Shown: piece after piece, positions 55,697 to 64,000 of the stretch
Position numbering within the stretch: the stretch's first letter is position 1
Layout of the letters: every line of letters starts with the position of its first letter
Assembly: GCA_007922225.1 (NCBI GenBank)
Contig: ML679961.1
Location: forward strand, 9,357,433-9,421,432
DNA length: 64,000 nt
Direction: 5' to 3'
Source: Emydura subglobosa
Lineage: Eukaryota > Chordata > Testudines > Chelidae
The notes under the pieces: generated by a model
Databases searched by the model: none
Seen by the model: only the letters and a program-made list of their open reading frames with translations
Told to the model about the DNA's origin: nothing
Program-made: the position numbers and the translations under genes

Positions 55697-56618
55697 ACTT
55701 GGCCCAGTGTGTTTGTAGTGGCTTTGTTCTAAAAGGTTCTTCTGCGACCGCCCAGGCGGCTGAATTTGGCGCAACCTTGAAGGGGAGCATGTGGGAATGG
55801 GGCTGAGTGCAGAAGGGCAGTGTCACCCCCCCCACACACACACACACGCCCGGGCCCCCCCCCCCCCCCACCCCAAAAAAAGCCCGCTGCATAGGGTTTG
55901 AGCCCAGCAATCTTCCTCCTGTCCCTGGCTGGCTGCCTCCACCCCGGCCAGCCCCATGCACTCTGCTGCCGGCCCGATGCCCTGACCACAGCTGCACGCT
56001 GTGCTCAGGCCTGCTGCATTCCGTTGCTGGTTTGCGGCATTTCTTCGAAGCACAGAGCCCTTAGCCAGTACCCGTGACAGGCTGGCAGGAATAACCCCTG
56101 GTCTGTGCACTAGGATTAGCTGAGTGTGGGCAGGGAATGCCTCCCCTCTGGTCAGCAGCCGGGCACTGTTCCCTGGGTCTGTTGTGCAGGTTTTACGCTG
56201 ATTCCGGCTGCTCCGCGACCACGCGGCTAGGAATCGCTGGGCTCTGTTACACCAGGTCGTAGGCTGAGTCTCTGTGGGTGCTGACTTACTCAGACTCCCG
56301 GAGCGCTCCTCACCCCAGAGCTTGTCCAAAGAGCTACAAACAGCCATTTGTTAGGAGCAGCCTGTGTTTGCAAAAAAAAAAAAAAAACGTTGCTCTTTTA
56401 CAGCCTGACCCCTCTAGTGGCTGGTTCTTGCAAACAGCTGCCGGCAAAGATGCAGGTGGGGAGCAGAGCGGCTGTGGAGCCGGCGGTGACAATATCTCTT
56501 TGGGGCATGACCGAGCTGGTGCCGCAGTGCAATGAACGCCGCTGGCTGGGCGCCCCTGGGCCACGGCACATATTGAATGTTTTGTAAAGCTTTTAATAGG
56601 CCACAGATTGGCGCAACC

Positions 56619-56639
56619 TGTGTGTGTGTGTGTGTGTGT
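56619..56639. repeat. (TG)n microsatellite
   Basis: About ten TG units lie in the GC-rich intergenic region. Confidence 0.9.
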
Positions 56640-58959
56640 AAGCGGGGGACTGGTCCCGTGGTTGTGCGACGCGTTCCTGGCTCACACACTGCCCCGGTGG
56701 CGTTGGTTCGTGACAGGATCTTTGCTCGTCCTCCCTTTACCCAGGGCCTGCCTGACCGCGAGGGCTCCCCTCTCCCCCTCCTGTGTGGCAGGGTCCTCGT
56801 AACCCCGGCACGGCTGGGCCCAGGATCCCTGGGGGCTCGACCCCCCAACCTTGTCATGGTCACTTAGGGCAGGGGCTTGGGTGTCCCCACTCCGGGGGGG
56901 CTCTCTCCACGCCGGACGCCTCCCTGACCCATTCATCAGTGCATCTAGTTCAAAGCAAATCCCAGCTATTAAACAGCCAGCAATTAAAAAGAAAAGCGGA
57001 GCCAGGTTAAAGAAAAACACCTGGTGCTGGCCCCTGCCACGGGGGCAGCCCCCATAGCATCTCTGGGGTGTGAGGGATGGTCCCAGTCTGTTTGTCACAC
57101 GGTGCAGGCCCCCTGCCCAGGCCTGGCTGTGCCGCCGTGGGTCGGACACTTGCCCTGGCAGTGGCCACGTGCCTGAGGCGCTAGGAGGCAGGGCCATTCT
57201 CCCCAGCATCAGCCCCCCCCCCATTGGGGTCATGACCCCCCCTCCCAGTCCGGCCTGCGCAGCCTCTGGGCTGGTGACATCTCCCTGCTCCGGGCCCTGC
57301 CCAGGGTCCCACCCGGTCCCCTCGGCCATTCACTCGCCGCCCCCGGCTCCGGACGGCTCCAGTGCGGCCCGGCTCGGTTCTCTGGGCTGCTCCTCCGGCC
57401 GCCCAGCCACTGGCTGCTGTGTCTCGTGCTGCTTTGTCCTTAGCTCGGCCCAGCTCTACGCTCTGCCCAGGCAGCTCCAGATCACACATGAAGGACACTC
57501 CTGGCTCCCTCATCGGCCCGTCCGCCCTGTCAATCAGGCTGGTTTGGAGCCTAGGCCTCCCCCACTGGCCCTGGGCTCTGTCCATCTCAGGGTCCTGCTT
57601 CCACATTGACCCTTCCCCTGTGCTTTGGTGCTGGGAGACGCCAACCAAAAAGCCCCACTAAGTGTCAGTGAGGGGCCAACAGTCCCCTGACATGTGCAAC
57701 GGCCTTTGTGCCAGCGCCAGCGCAGCGGTCGAGAGCTCCGCTTGTTTAGCCTCTTCACGCAAGCTGCGCCCAGCCAGGCCCTTGGCCTAGGGGCCACACG
57801 TGCCTCTGTAAAGCCGGGCTTGAGAAACAGGGGCACTCCCCCCTTCCCCTTCCAAACAAGCCACTGTTGTGTGTCCTCCTCACAGCTGTGCTTGGTGGGA
57901 ACGTGGCAGGAGAACCCCACGCACACCGCATCCTCTCCGCAGCCCCACACTGTCAGGATGTGCCTGGCTTTCCTGCAACAGGCACACCTTGCTATCTGCT
58001 GAGTCTTGGGCGCCTACATTCAGCCTCAAACCCGTCTGCCGGCGATGACTACAATTTCCACCTCCCTTATTAGCGAGATTAGGACTGCGCCCCAACGGGT
58101 CAGGCCACATTTTACTTCGGTCTAATTGCCCGCTGACATCTCGCCCTCTGCCTGGCATGCTGGCCCTCAATGTCTGTTCATTCCCACCGGGCCAGCTCCT
58201 CAATGAATCACTCAAAGCACCAGGGGCAGTGCAGCACTAGCTACGTTCCTGGAGCAGGTCGCAGCTTTATTAAAATGTCTCACACACAGAGGGCCCTGTT
58301 TGCTCTAGCTTTTGTCCCTATCTCCAATACAGGCAGGTCTGGCTGGCACACTGAAAACATTAGAACAGACACACCCAGCGCCCTGGGAACCTTCTTCGCC
58401 GGGCTCCTGATAACAAATATCGCTCCTGGAGAGTTAATGTCTTAGCTACACGCTGCATCTTGGGTCCTGGTCCCACACTTTCTGTTCTCTTTCCCACCGG
58501 ACCAGTCAGTCAATAACACACAGAGGCCGAATGCTTTGGCTGCTGTCTGACTAGCAAGGCTGGAAACTCCAGCGCTTTCAATCAACACATTGAATCTACA
58601 CCGGTAATCATTACACTGTGTGCCTTTCGACAACCTGCCACGCAAGCCCATTTCCTACATAGCCAGACTGCAGAGCGCAGCTGTAGGAAACAGACTGGTT
58701 GGTTTTCCCTAGTTAATTCATGAGAAGGCGCTTGTGAAGGGCCCAGCAAATGGAAATTGCTCTTTAGGATTGAAGTCTGATAGAAACCGGGGAGAAAATT
58801 TCTGAGCCACATTAACAGGGAACTGGCTGGCTGGGAAGTAAAAACTCAGTCATCTGGTGCTACTTGGGTTAGAATCAGAGAATCAGAGAACAGTAGAGTT
58901 GGAAGGGACCTCAGGAGGTATCTAGTTCAACCCCCTGCTCAAAGCAGGACTAACCTCAG

Positions 58960-60175
58960 CTAAATCATCCCACCCAGGGCTTTGTCAAGCCGCAGCCTAA
59001 AAACCTCTAAAGAAGGAGAGTCCACAACCTCCCTAGGTAATCCATTCCAGTGCTTCACCACCCTCCGAGTGAAAAACTTTTTTCCTAATGTCCAACCTAG
59101 ACCTCCCCCCCTGCAACTTGAGACCATTTCTCTTTGTTCTGTCATCTACCACCACTGAGAACATCCTCACTCCATCCTCCCTGGAACCCCCTTTCAGGTA
59201 GTTAAAGGCTGCTATCAAATCCCCCCTCAGTCTTCTCTACTGCAGACTAAACAAACCTAGTTCCCTCAGCCTCTCCTCATAAGTCTTGTGCCCCAGCCCC
59301 CTAATCATTTTTGTTGCCCTCCTCTGGACTCTCTCCAACTTGTCCACATCCTTTTTGTAGTGGGGGGCCCAAAACTGGACACAATACTCCAAATGCGGCC
59401 TCACCAATGCTGAACAGAGGGGAATAATACTTCCAGCGATCTGCTGGCAATGCTCCTACTAATGCAGCCCAATATGCCATTAGCCTTCTTGGCAACCAGG
59501 GCACACTGCTGGCTCATATCCAGCTTTATATCCACTGTTACCCCCAGGTCCTTCTCTGCAGAACTGCTGCCTAGCCCGTCGGTCCCCAGTCTGTAGCTGT
59601 GCATGGGATTCTTCCATCCTAAGTGGAGGACTCTGCACTTGTCCTTGTTGAACTGCATCAGATTTCTTTTGGCCCAATCCTCCAGTTTATTTAGGTCCTT
59701 CCAGGGTATCTACCACCCCCCCCCAGCTTAGTGACATCTGCAAACTTGCTGAGGGTGCAATCTACCGCATCCTCCGGATCATTAATGAAGATGTTGAACA
59801 AAACCGGCCCCAGGACCGATCCCTGGGGCACTCCGCTTGTGACCGGCTGCCAGCTAGACATGGAGCCATTGATCACTACTCATTGAGCCCGATGCTCTAG
59901 CCAGTTCTCTATCCATTTTATAGTCCATTCATCCAACCCATACTTCTTTAACTTGCTGGCAAGAATACTGTGGGAGACCATATCAAAAGCTTTGCTAAAG
60001 TCAAGATATATCCCATCCACCAGTTTTCCCCGTATCCACAGAGCCAGTCACCTCTTCATAGAAGGCAATCAGGTTGCTCAGACATGACCTGCCCTTGGTG
60101 AATCCACGCTGACTGTTCCTGATCATCTTCCTCTTTCACGTGTTTCAAAATCCACTTTCCTCTCTTCCAAGTGCC
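58960..60175 (-). pseudogene. CR1 ORF2 end: RT catalytic core and C-terminus, fragmented
   Basis: Pieces in several frames: [20 protein letters not shown] and [10 protein letters not shown] (59691-59876; the second Asp of the YADD-type box is Val), [20 protein letters not shown] and [20 protein letters not shown] (59401-59658), and [16 protein letters not shown] with [20 protein letters not shown] (58960-59218). The reading frame changes at least four times. Confidence 0.88.
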
Positions 60176-61519
60176 TTAAAATGGATTCCCTGAGGACCTG
60201 CTCCATAATTTTTCCAGGGATTGAGGTGAGGCTGACCGATTTGTAGTTCCCTGGATCCTCTTTTCTTTTTTGAAGATGGGCTCTATATTTGCCTTTTTCC
60301 AATCATCAGGGACCTCCCCCAATTTCCACAAGCTTTCAAGGATAATAGCCAATGGCTCTGAAATCACATCAGCCAATTCCCTCAGCACCCTCGGGTGCAT
60401 TGCATCTGGTCCCAGGGACTTCTGTATGTCCAATCTTTCTAAATAGTCCTGAACCTGTTCCTTCAGCACTGAGCGATGTTCACCTCCTTCCCATTCTGTG
60501 CTGCCCAGTGCAGTAGTCTGGGAGCTGACCTTGTCTGTGAAGACAGAGGCAAAAAAGGCATTGAGTACCTCAGCTTTCTCCACATCCTCTGTCACTAGGT
60601 TGCCTCCCCCATTCTCCAAGGGGCCCACACTTTCCCTAATCTTCCTCTTGTTGGTAACATACCTGTAGAAACCTTTCTTGTTCCCCTTCACGTCCCTTGC
60701 TAGCTGCAACTCCAATTGTGCTTTGGCCTTCCTGACTTCACCTCTCCATGTTCGAGCAGTATTTTTATAATCCTCCCTAGTCATCTGACCAAGCTTCCAC
60801 TTCTTGTAAGCTTCTTTTTTGTGTTTAAGCTCACCCTCATCAAAGACTTCTTTGTTAAGCCAAACTGGGTGCCTGCAATATTTGCTATTCTGTCTGCACA
60901 TTGGGATGGTTTGTTCCTGTGCCCTCAATAAGGTTTCTTTAAAATACAGCCAGCTCTCTTGGATTCCTTTCCCCCTCATATTAGCCTCCCAGGGGATCCT
61001 GCCCATCAGCTCCCTGAGGGAGTCAAAGTCTGCTTTTCTGAAGTCCATGGTCCGTATCCTGCTGTTCTCCTTTCTTCCTTCCGTCAGGATCCTGAACTCG
61101 ACCATCTCATGGTCACTGCTGCCTAGGTTGCCACCCTCTTCTACTTCCCCTACCAAATCTTCCCTGTTAGTGAGCAGCAGGTCAAGAGGAGCACGGCCCC
61201 TAGTTGGTTGCTCCAGCACTTGCACCAGGAAGTTGTCCGCAACAGTCTGCAAAAACTTCCTGGATTGTCTGTGCTCTGCTGTATTGCTCTTCCAGCAGAT
61301 GTCAGGGTGAATGAAATCCCCCATGAAAACCAGGTCCTGTGAACCGGAAACTTTCCCTAGTTGACTGAAGAAAGCCTCACCTACCTCGTCCTCCTGGTCT
61401 GGTGGTCTATAACAGACACCCACCACAACATCACCCTTATTGTTCTTGCTTCTAAGCTTAACCCAGAGACTCTCAACTGGCTTATCTCCAGTTTCATACC
61501 TGGAGCTCAGAGCAATCAT
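60176..61519 (-). pseudogene. CR1 ORF2 middle: endonuclease C-terminal part and RT start
   Basis: This 447-codon open frame is the longest in the window. Order: [30 protein letters not shown] (residues 67-76; the catalytic Asn of GDFN is Ile), [16 protein letters not shown] and [12 protein letters not shown] (His of the SDH box kept). Next come the linker [40 protein letters not shown] and the first RT motifs ([40 protein letters not shown]). The frame is lost at the 'NYRPISLTS' motif. Confidence 0.9.
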
Positions 61520-61832
61520 AGTGCTCTCTTACATACAGTGCAACTCCTCCACCCTTTCGCCCCTGCCTGTCCTTCCTGAACAGTTTATACCCATCCATGA
61601 CAGTTCTCCAGTCGTGTGAGTTACCCCACCAAGTTTTGGTTATTCCAACCATATCATAGTTCCTTGACTGTGCCAGGACTTGCAATTTATCCTGCTTGTT
61701 TCCCAGGCTTCTTGCGTTTGTGTATAGGCATTTGAGATAACTAGCCAATTGCCCTACTTTCTCATGCAATTCAGGATGCCTCCCCGTTGCACCCTCCTCC
61801 TTCTGCTTCCTCCTCGTGTCCCACTTCTTCAT
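61494..61832 (-). pseudogene. CR1 ORF2 start: endonuclease N-terminal part
   Basis: Encodes LKCLYTNARSLGNKQDKLQV, then YDMVGITKTWWGNSHDWRTV and [20 protein letters not shown], the first half of the APE-type endonuclease. The usual ITETWW reads ITKTWW: the glutamate that binds the metal ion is replaced by lysine. The frame overlaps the next one at 61494-61519 through a shift. Confidence 0.85.
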
Positions 61833-62051
61833 TTACCTCCGGGCTTAGGTCCCCATCCCCCATCGAACCTAGTTTAGAGCCCTCGTCCCTAGGTTAGCCA
61901 GCCTGTCTGCGAAGATACTCTTCCCTCTCTTCGTTAGGTGAATCCCATCTCTTCCTAGTAATGCTTCTTCCTGGAACAACGTCCCATGTCTGAAGAATCC
62001 AAAGCCCTCTCTCCAACACCACCTGTGTAACCACGCATTCACTTCCATAGT

Positions 62052-62486
62052 TCAATGGTCCCTACATGGGCCTTTTCCTTCCACAGGGAGGATGGACGAG
62101 AAAACCACTTGTGCCTCAAACTCCTTTATCCGTCTTCCCAGAGCCACATAGTCTGCAGTGATCCAATCAAGGTCGTTCTTGGCAGTGTCATTGGTGCCCA
62201 CGTGGAGACGTAGGAAGGGGTAGCGGTCTGAGGGCTTGATGAGTCTTGGCAGACTCTTTGCCACAGCCTGAAACCTAGCGCCAGACATGCAGCACACTTC
62301 CCGAGTTTCCTGGTCCGGACAGCAGATGGATGACTCCATCCTCTTTAGGAGGGAGTCCCCAACCACCACCACCCTTCTCTTCCTCTTGGAAGTGGTGGTC
62401 GTGGAACCCCCATCCCTAGGACAATGCATCCCTTGCCTTCCGATCAACAGGGTCTCCTGATCCATTCCCTCAGATGAGTCTTCCAA
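62052..62486 (-). pseudogene. CR1 ORF1 esterase (SGNH) domain
   Basis: This is an uninterrupted 144-codon frame. Residues 39-47 (VVVVGDSLL) carry the GDSL serine block and residues 97-100 (GTND) the GxND block of SGNH-type esterases found in CR1 ORF1. The basic stretch SKRKRR precedes it. The C-terminal Asp-His pair expected of a complete SGNH hydrolase is not seen, since the frame ends at DH shortly after. The N-terminal zinc-finger/PHD-like part of ORF1 is missing. Confidence 0.82.
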
Positions 62487-62520
62487 ATCGTTCTTTGCCG
62501 TAATACCTGGGTTCTTTTAA

Positions 62521-62796
62521 GGAAGTTTTTAAGAATAGCTGCCCCATTTCTCAGTAACTTGCCACACCATCCATTCCTCAGGTACCCAGTTCAGTGAGAA
62601 TTTAGCACGCTGGAAAGGAGCCGGTTTCCCATCCCTGCACAGTGAGGTCACCTATTGAGTTCTGGGGCAGCAGGTGGGTGGAAGCCTACCCACAGCTGAA
62701 TGTCCCCTCCCCCAGACTCAGGGGAGGAGCTATTGAACTCAGGGCTCAAGTAATTACAGGGGACAACTAATGATAAAGCAGGGATAGGAGTGAGGG
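62521..62796. other. Stretch between the CR1 and Tx1-like LINE
   Basis: No motif is recognised. It may be 3' UTR of the Tx1-like element or the 5' flank of the CR1. Both elements are antisense and end-to-start, so a composite origin cannot be excluded. Confidence 0.4.
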
Positions 62797-63700
62797 TTAC
62801 AGGTTCCAAATCAGGCATCCAGTAGAGAACACTGAGCAGAGAACCTCGGACAGCGCCCACTGCCCCTTGACGGTGTCTAGGGAGTCAGTGGACGCAGGCC
62901 AGAGGAACTCTGCCTGGCTGCATGAACCAAGGGCAGAGCAGAAATAGGTCCTGCAGTTGCAAAGCACTGCCCTGTCCAGCATCCTCCGCCTGGTGGAATA
63001 GATGGCTACCTTGGCCAGCGCCAGGAGGAGGTTGACGAGAAGGACTCGCAACTTCGTGGGGGCCACAGATGGGGAGTGCACCAGGTACACACCCGTGCTC
63101 ACGGCTCCATGAAGGAACTGCCAGCTCATATCCCCAGCGGGCCTCTGGACCAACGTGGAGTACAGGCTGGCCCACTGGGGTCCCTCACCCTCTACAGGTG
63201 GTAAAAGGTCCCACCACTTGGTCTGGGGCAGGACACAAGGGTGAGGAAATGAAAAGTATGGAGCACTAGTGTTTACAGGTGTGTCCTGGGCATGGTTCAA
63301 AAACGAATCAGGTTATGGAGGGAAAGGGATTGGGGGGTATCACGGGTCAAGGGCCTGATAACAAGATCCGGAGGGCTAGGGGTGAGGGACAGGTGGGGAG
63401 CACCCTCCCACAGGACCCGCTCAAGGAAAACCCCAGATGCATGTGATAAGACCACACTCACCTCCTGGAGCACGTGCTGGGAGGTATGAGGGGTGGAGCG
63501 CCCCATAAGCCAACCAAGTGCCAAGGGATCCATCCAGTCCTCCCGGTCATAGCCCAGGAAGTCTCCGATTCGGGTGGTTCCTGCCAGGACCAACCTCTGA
63601 CACACCGACACCACCTGCAAACCAAACTGGGGATTGTGTGGCAGGGACTCTCCGAGGAGATTTACCCCCCCTTGGTGACCAGCAGCTGAAAGAGGTCTTG
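62797..63700 (-). mobile_element. Tx1-like LINE, C-terminal part of ORF2 (decayed)
   Basis: Minus-strand frames in order: GGVNLLGESLPHNPQFGLQV then GDFLGYDREDWMDPLALGWL and STPHTSQHVLQEV (about 63690-63450); then SLYSTLVQRPAGDMSWQFLH GAVSTGVYLVHSP (63180-63050), LRVLLVNLLLALAKVAIYST RRRMLDRAV and STDSLDTVKGQWALSEVLCS, with a stop at 62797. This wording recalls the C-terminal region of Tx1/L1-related LINEs that are common in turtle genomes; the family call is from memory. Frames are broken near 63300 and 63090. Confidence 0.55.
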
Positions 63701-64000
63701 CGGCAGACCCCTCGGATGGAAATAAAAGAGCTACTGGTCATATCAGAGCCCTTGGAGGCGGCGGAGGAAAGCATGCACCAGCGTGCTCCATGCTGGACTA
63801 CCTACACCATAAAGGAGTGTCTGGAGGGCCTGGAGGTGGAAGACATGGACCTGACTGCAAAGATGGAGCAGGCCCTGTCCTCCTTCCTCCAGGGGAAGAC
63901 ACAGCACCGTCCCCCCCCCCCGAGAGCTAGCGCAGCCCTGGCCAGAAGAACTCCAGTATTAGCCTCTGAAGCTGGGCTGGGTGCCTGAGGCTGGGATCAG
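63701..64000. other. Window edge, unassigned
   Basis: Probably more of the Tx1-like element on the minus strand. A plus-strand open frame (63518-63988, 156 codons) crosses it but matches nothing known to me and overlaps the LINE antisense. It includes a C11 run at 63911. Confidence 0.35.

Larger units (their letters stand above)
51831..58867. other. Intergenic: repeats, then GC-rich C-run region
   Basis: 51.87-52.72 kb holds a (GTTT)n run, a palindrome, a MIR and a CR1 tail. 53.4-57.7 kb is GC-rich with many runs of C or G, a MIR (54165-54290) and GT microsatellites. No exon of the gene expected downstream in vertebrates (GCH1, convergent in human) could be recognised. 57.7-58.86 kb shows nothing I can name. 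Confidence 0.7.
58868..62500 (-). mobile_element. CR1 LINE, ~3.6 kb, near-complete, antisense, inactivated
   Basis: On the minus strand it runs from ORF1 (62486) through the endonuclease and RT to the CR1 terminus at about 58868 (plus-strand gaatcagagaatcagagaac agtagagttggaagggacct). It includes part of ORF1 and essentially all of ORF2, so it is the most complete LINE here. It lacks the ORF1 start and 5' UTR. Mutations in both catalytic domains and frame breaks near 59700-60180 and 61500 show it cannot move. Confidence 0.93.

Noticed and set aside
63518..63988. 156-codon plus-strand frame as a cellular gene
   Set aside because: It overlaps the Tx1-like LINE antisense and matches no family I know.
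51831..64000. GCH1 exons (the neighbour expected in vertebrates)
   Set aside because: No GTP cyclohydrolase I sequence could be recognised on the minus strand; the gene probably lies further right.
1..64000. CRISPR arrays, operons, prophage or bacterial systems
   Set aside because: The sequence is eukaryotic with spliced exons and vertebrate repeats. The direct repeats present are microsatellites, SINEs and LINE tails.
1..64000. Endogenous retrovirus or other viral insertion
   Set aside because: No LTR pair, gag-pol-env order or viral protein was seen. The gag-like frame belongs to the DIRS element, which is not a retrovirus.
1..64000. tRNA, rRNA or microRNA genes
   Set aside because: No cloverleaf with A/B boxes or rRNA stretch was noticed. 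The hairpins seen are better explained as MITEs.

Overview
The window looks like vertebrate nuclear DNA from a sauropsid, most likely a turtle. Exons are short and widely spaced, with canonical GT/AG borders. The introns and flank are full of CR1 LINEs, MIR/CORE-type SINEs, palindromic hAT-like MITEs, a DIRS-type tyrosine-recombinase retroelement and a Tx1-like LINE. The turtle call is inferred from this repeat mix; a crocodilian is the main alternative. There is no sign of bacterial, organellar or viral gene organisation.

One cellular gene is supported: the 3' part of SAMD4A (Smaug homolog 1) on the + strand. Ten coding exons (127-223, 9249-9358, 11139-11225, 21049-21343, 24222-24307, 29218-29336, 33548-33749, 34517-34643, 42287-42370, 47179-47207) join in phase into 1236 nt, giving 411 residues and a TAG stop at 47205-47207. 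They encode the RNA-binding SAM domain (exons 2-3 of this window), a Ser/Gly-rich linker, a PHAT-like helical region (exons 5-6), an Arg/Gly/Ser-rich segment and the conserved C-terminus. The 5' exons lie left of the window. An AT-rich presumed 3' UTR follows to roughly 51.8 kb.

Layout: 0.2-9.2 kb is an intron with an old CR1 piece and several MITEs. At 12.04-17.95 kb, inside the third intron, lies a decayed DIRS element on the + strand with ~130 bp inverted terminal repeats, split near its left end by an antisense CR1 (12.19-14.22 kb). Most of its RT/RNase H region is missing. Introns from 21 to 34 kb carry SINEs, MITEs and CR1 tails. The 34.6-42.3 kb intron holds a 2.4 kb sense CR1. The next intron holds an antisense CR1 tail, so the 84-nt exon at 42.29 kb sits between inverted CR1 copies. 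The 51.8-58.9 kb stretch is intergenic, with a GC-rich, C-run-rich core. At 58.87-62.5 kb is a near-complete antisense CR1 with a recognisable ORF1 esterase and a long ORF2 endonuclease/RT frame, all mutated. At 62.8-63.7 kb is the end of a Tx1-like LINE, also antisense.

No new multi-gene system was found. The observations most worth checking are the DIRS architecture with its nested CR1 and internal deletion, and the inverted CR1 pair around one SAMD4A exon, which could favour exon skipping or circular RNA. All family names rest on reading translated motifs and repeat ends by eye; no database search was run.
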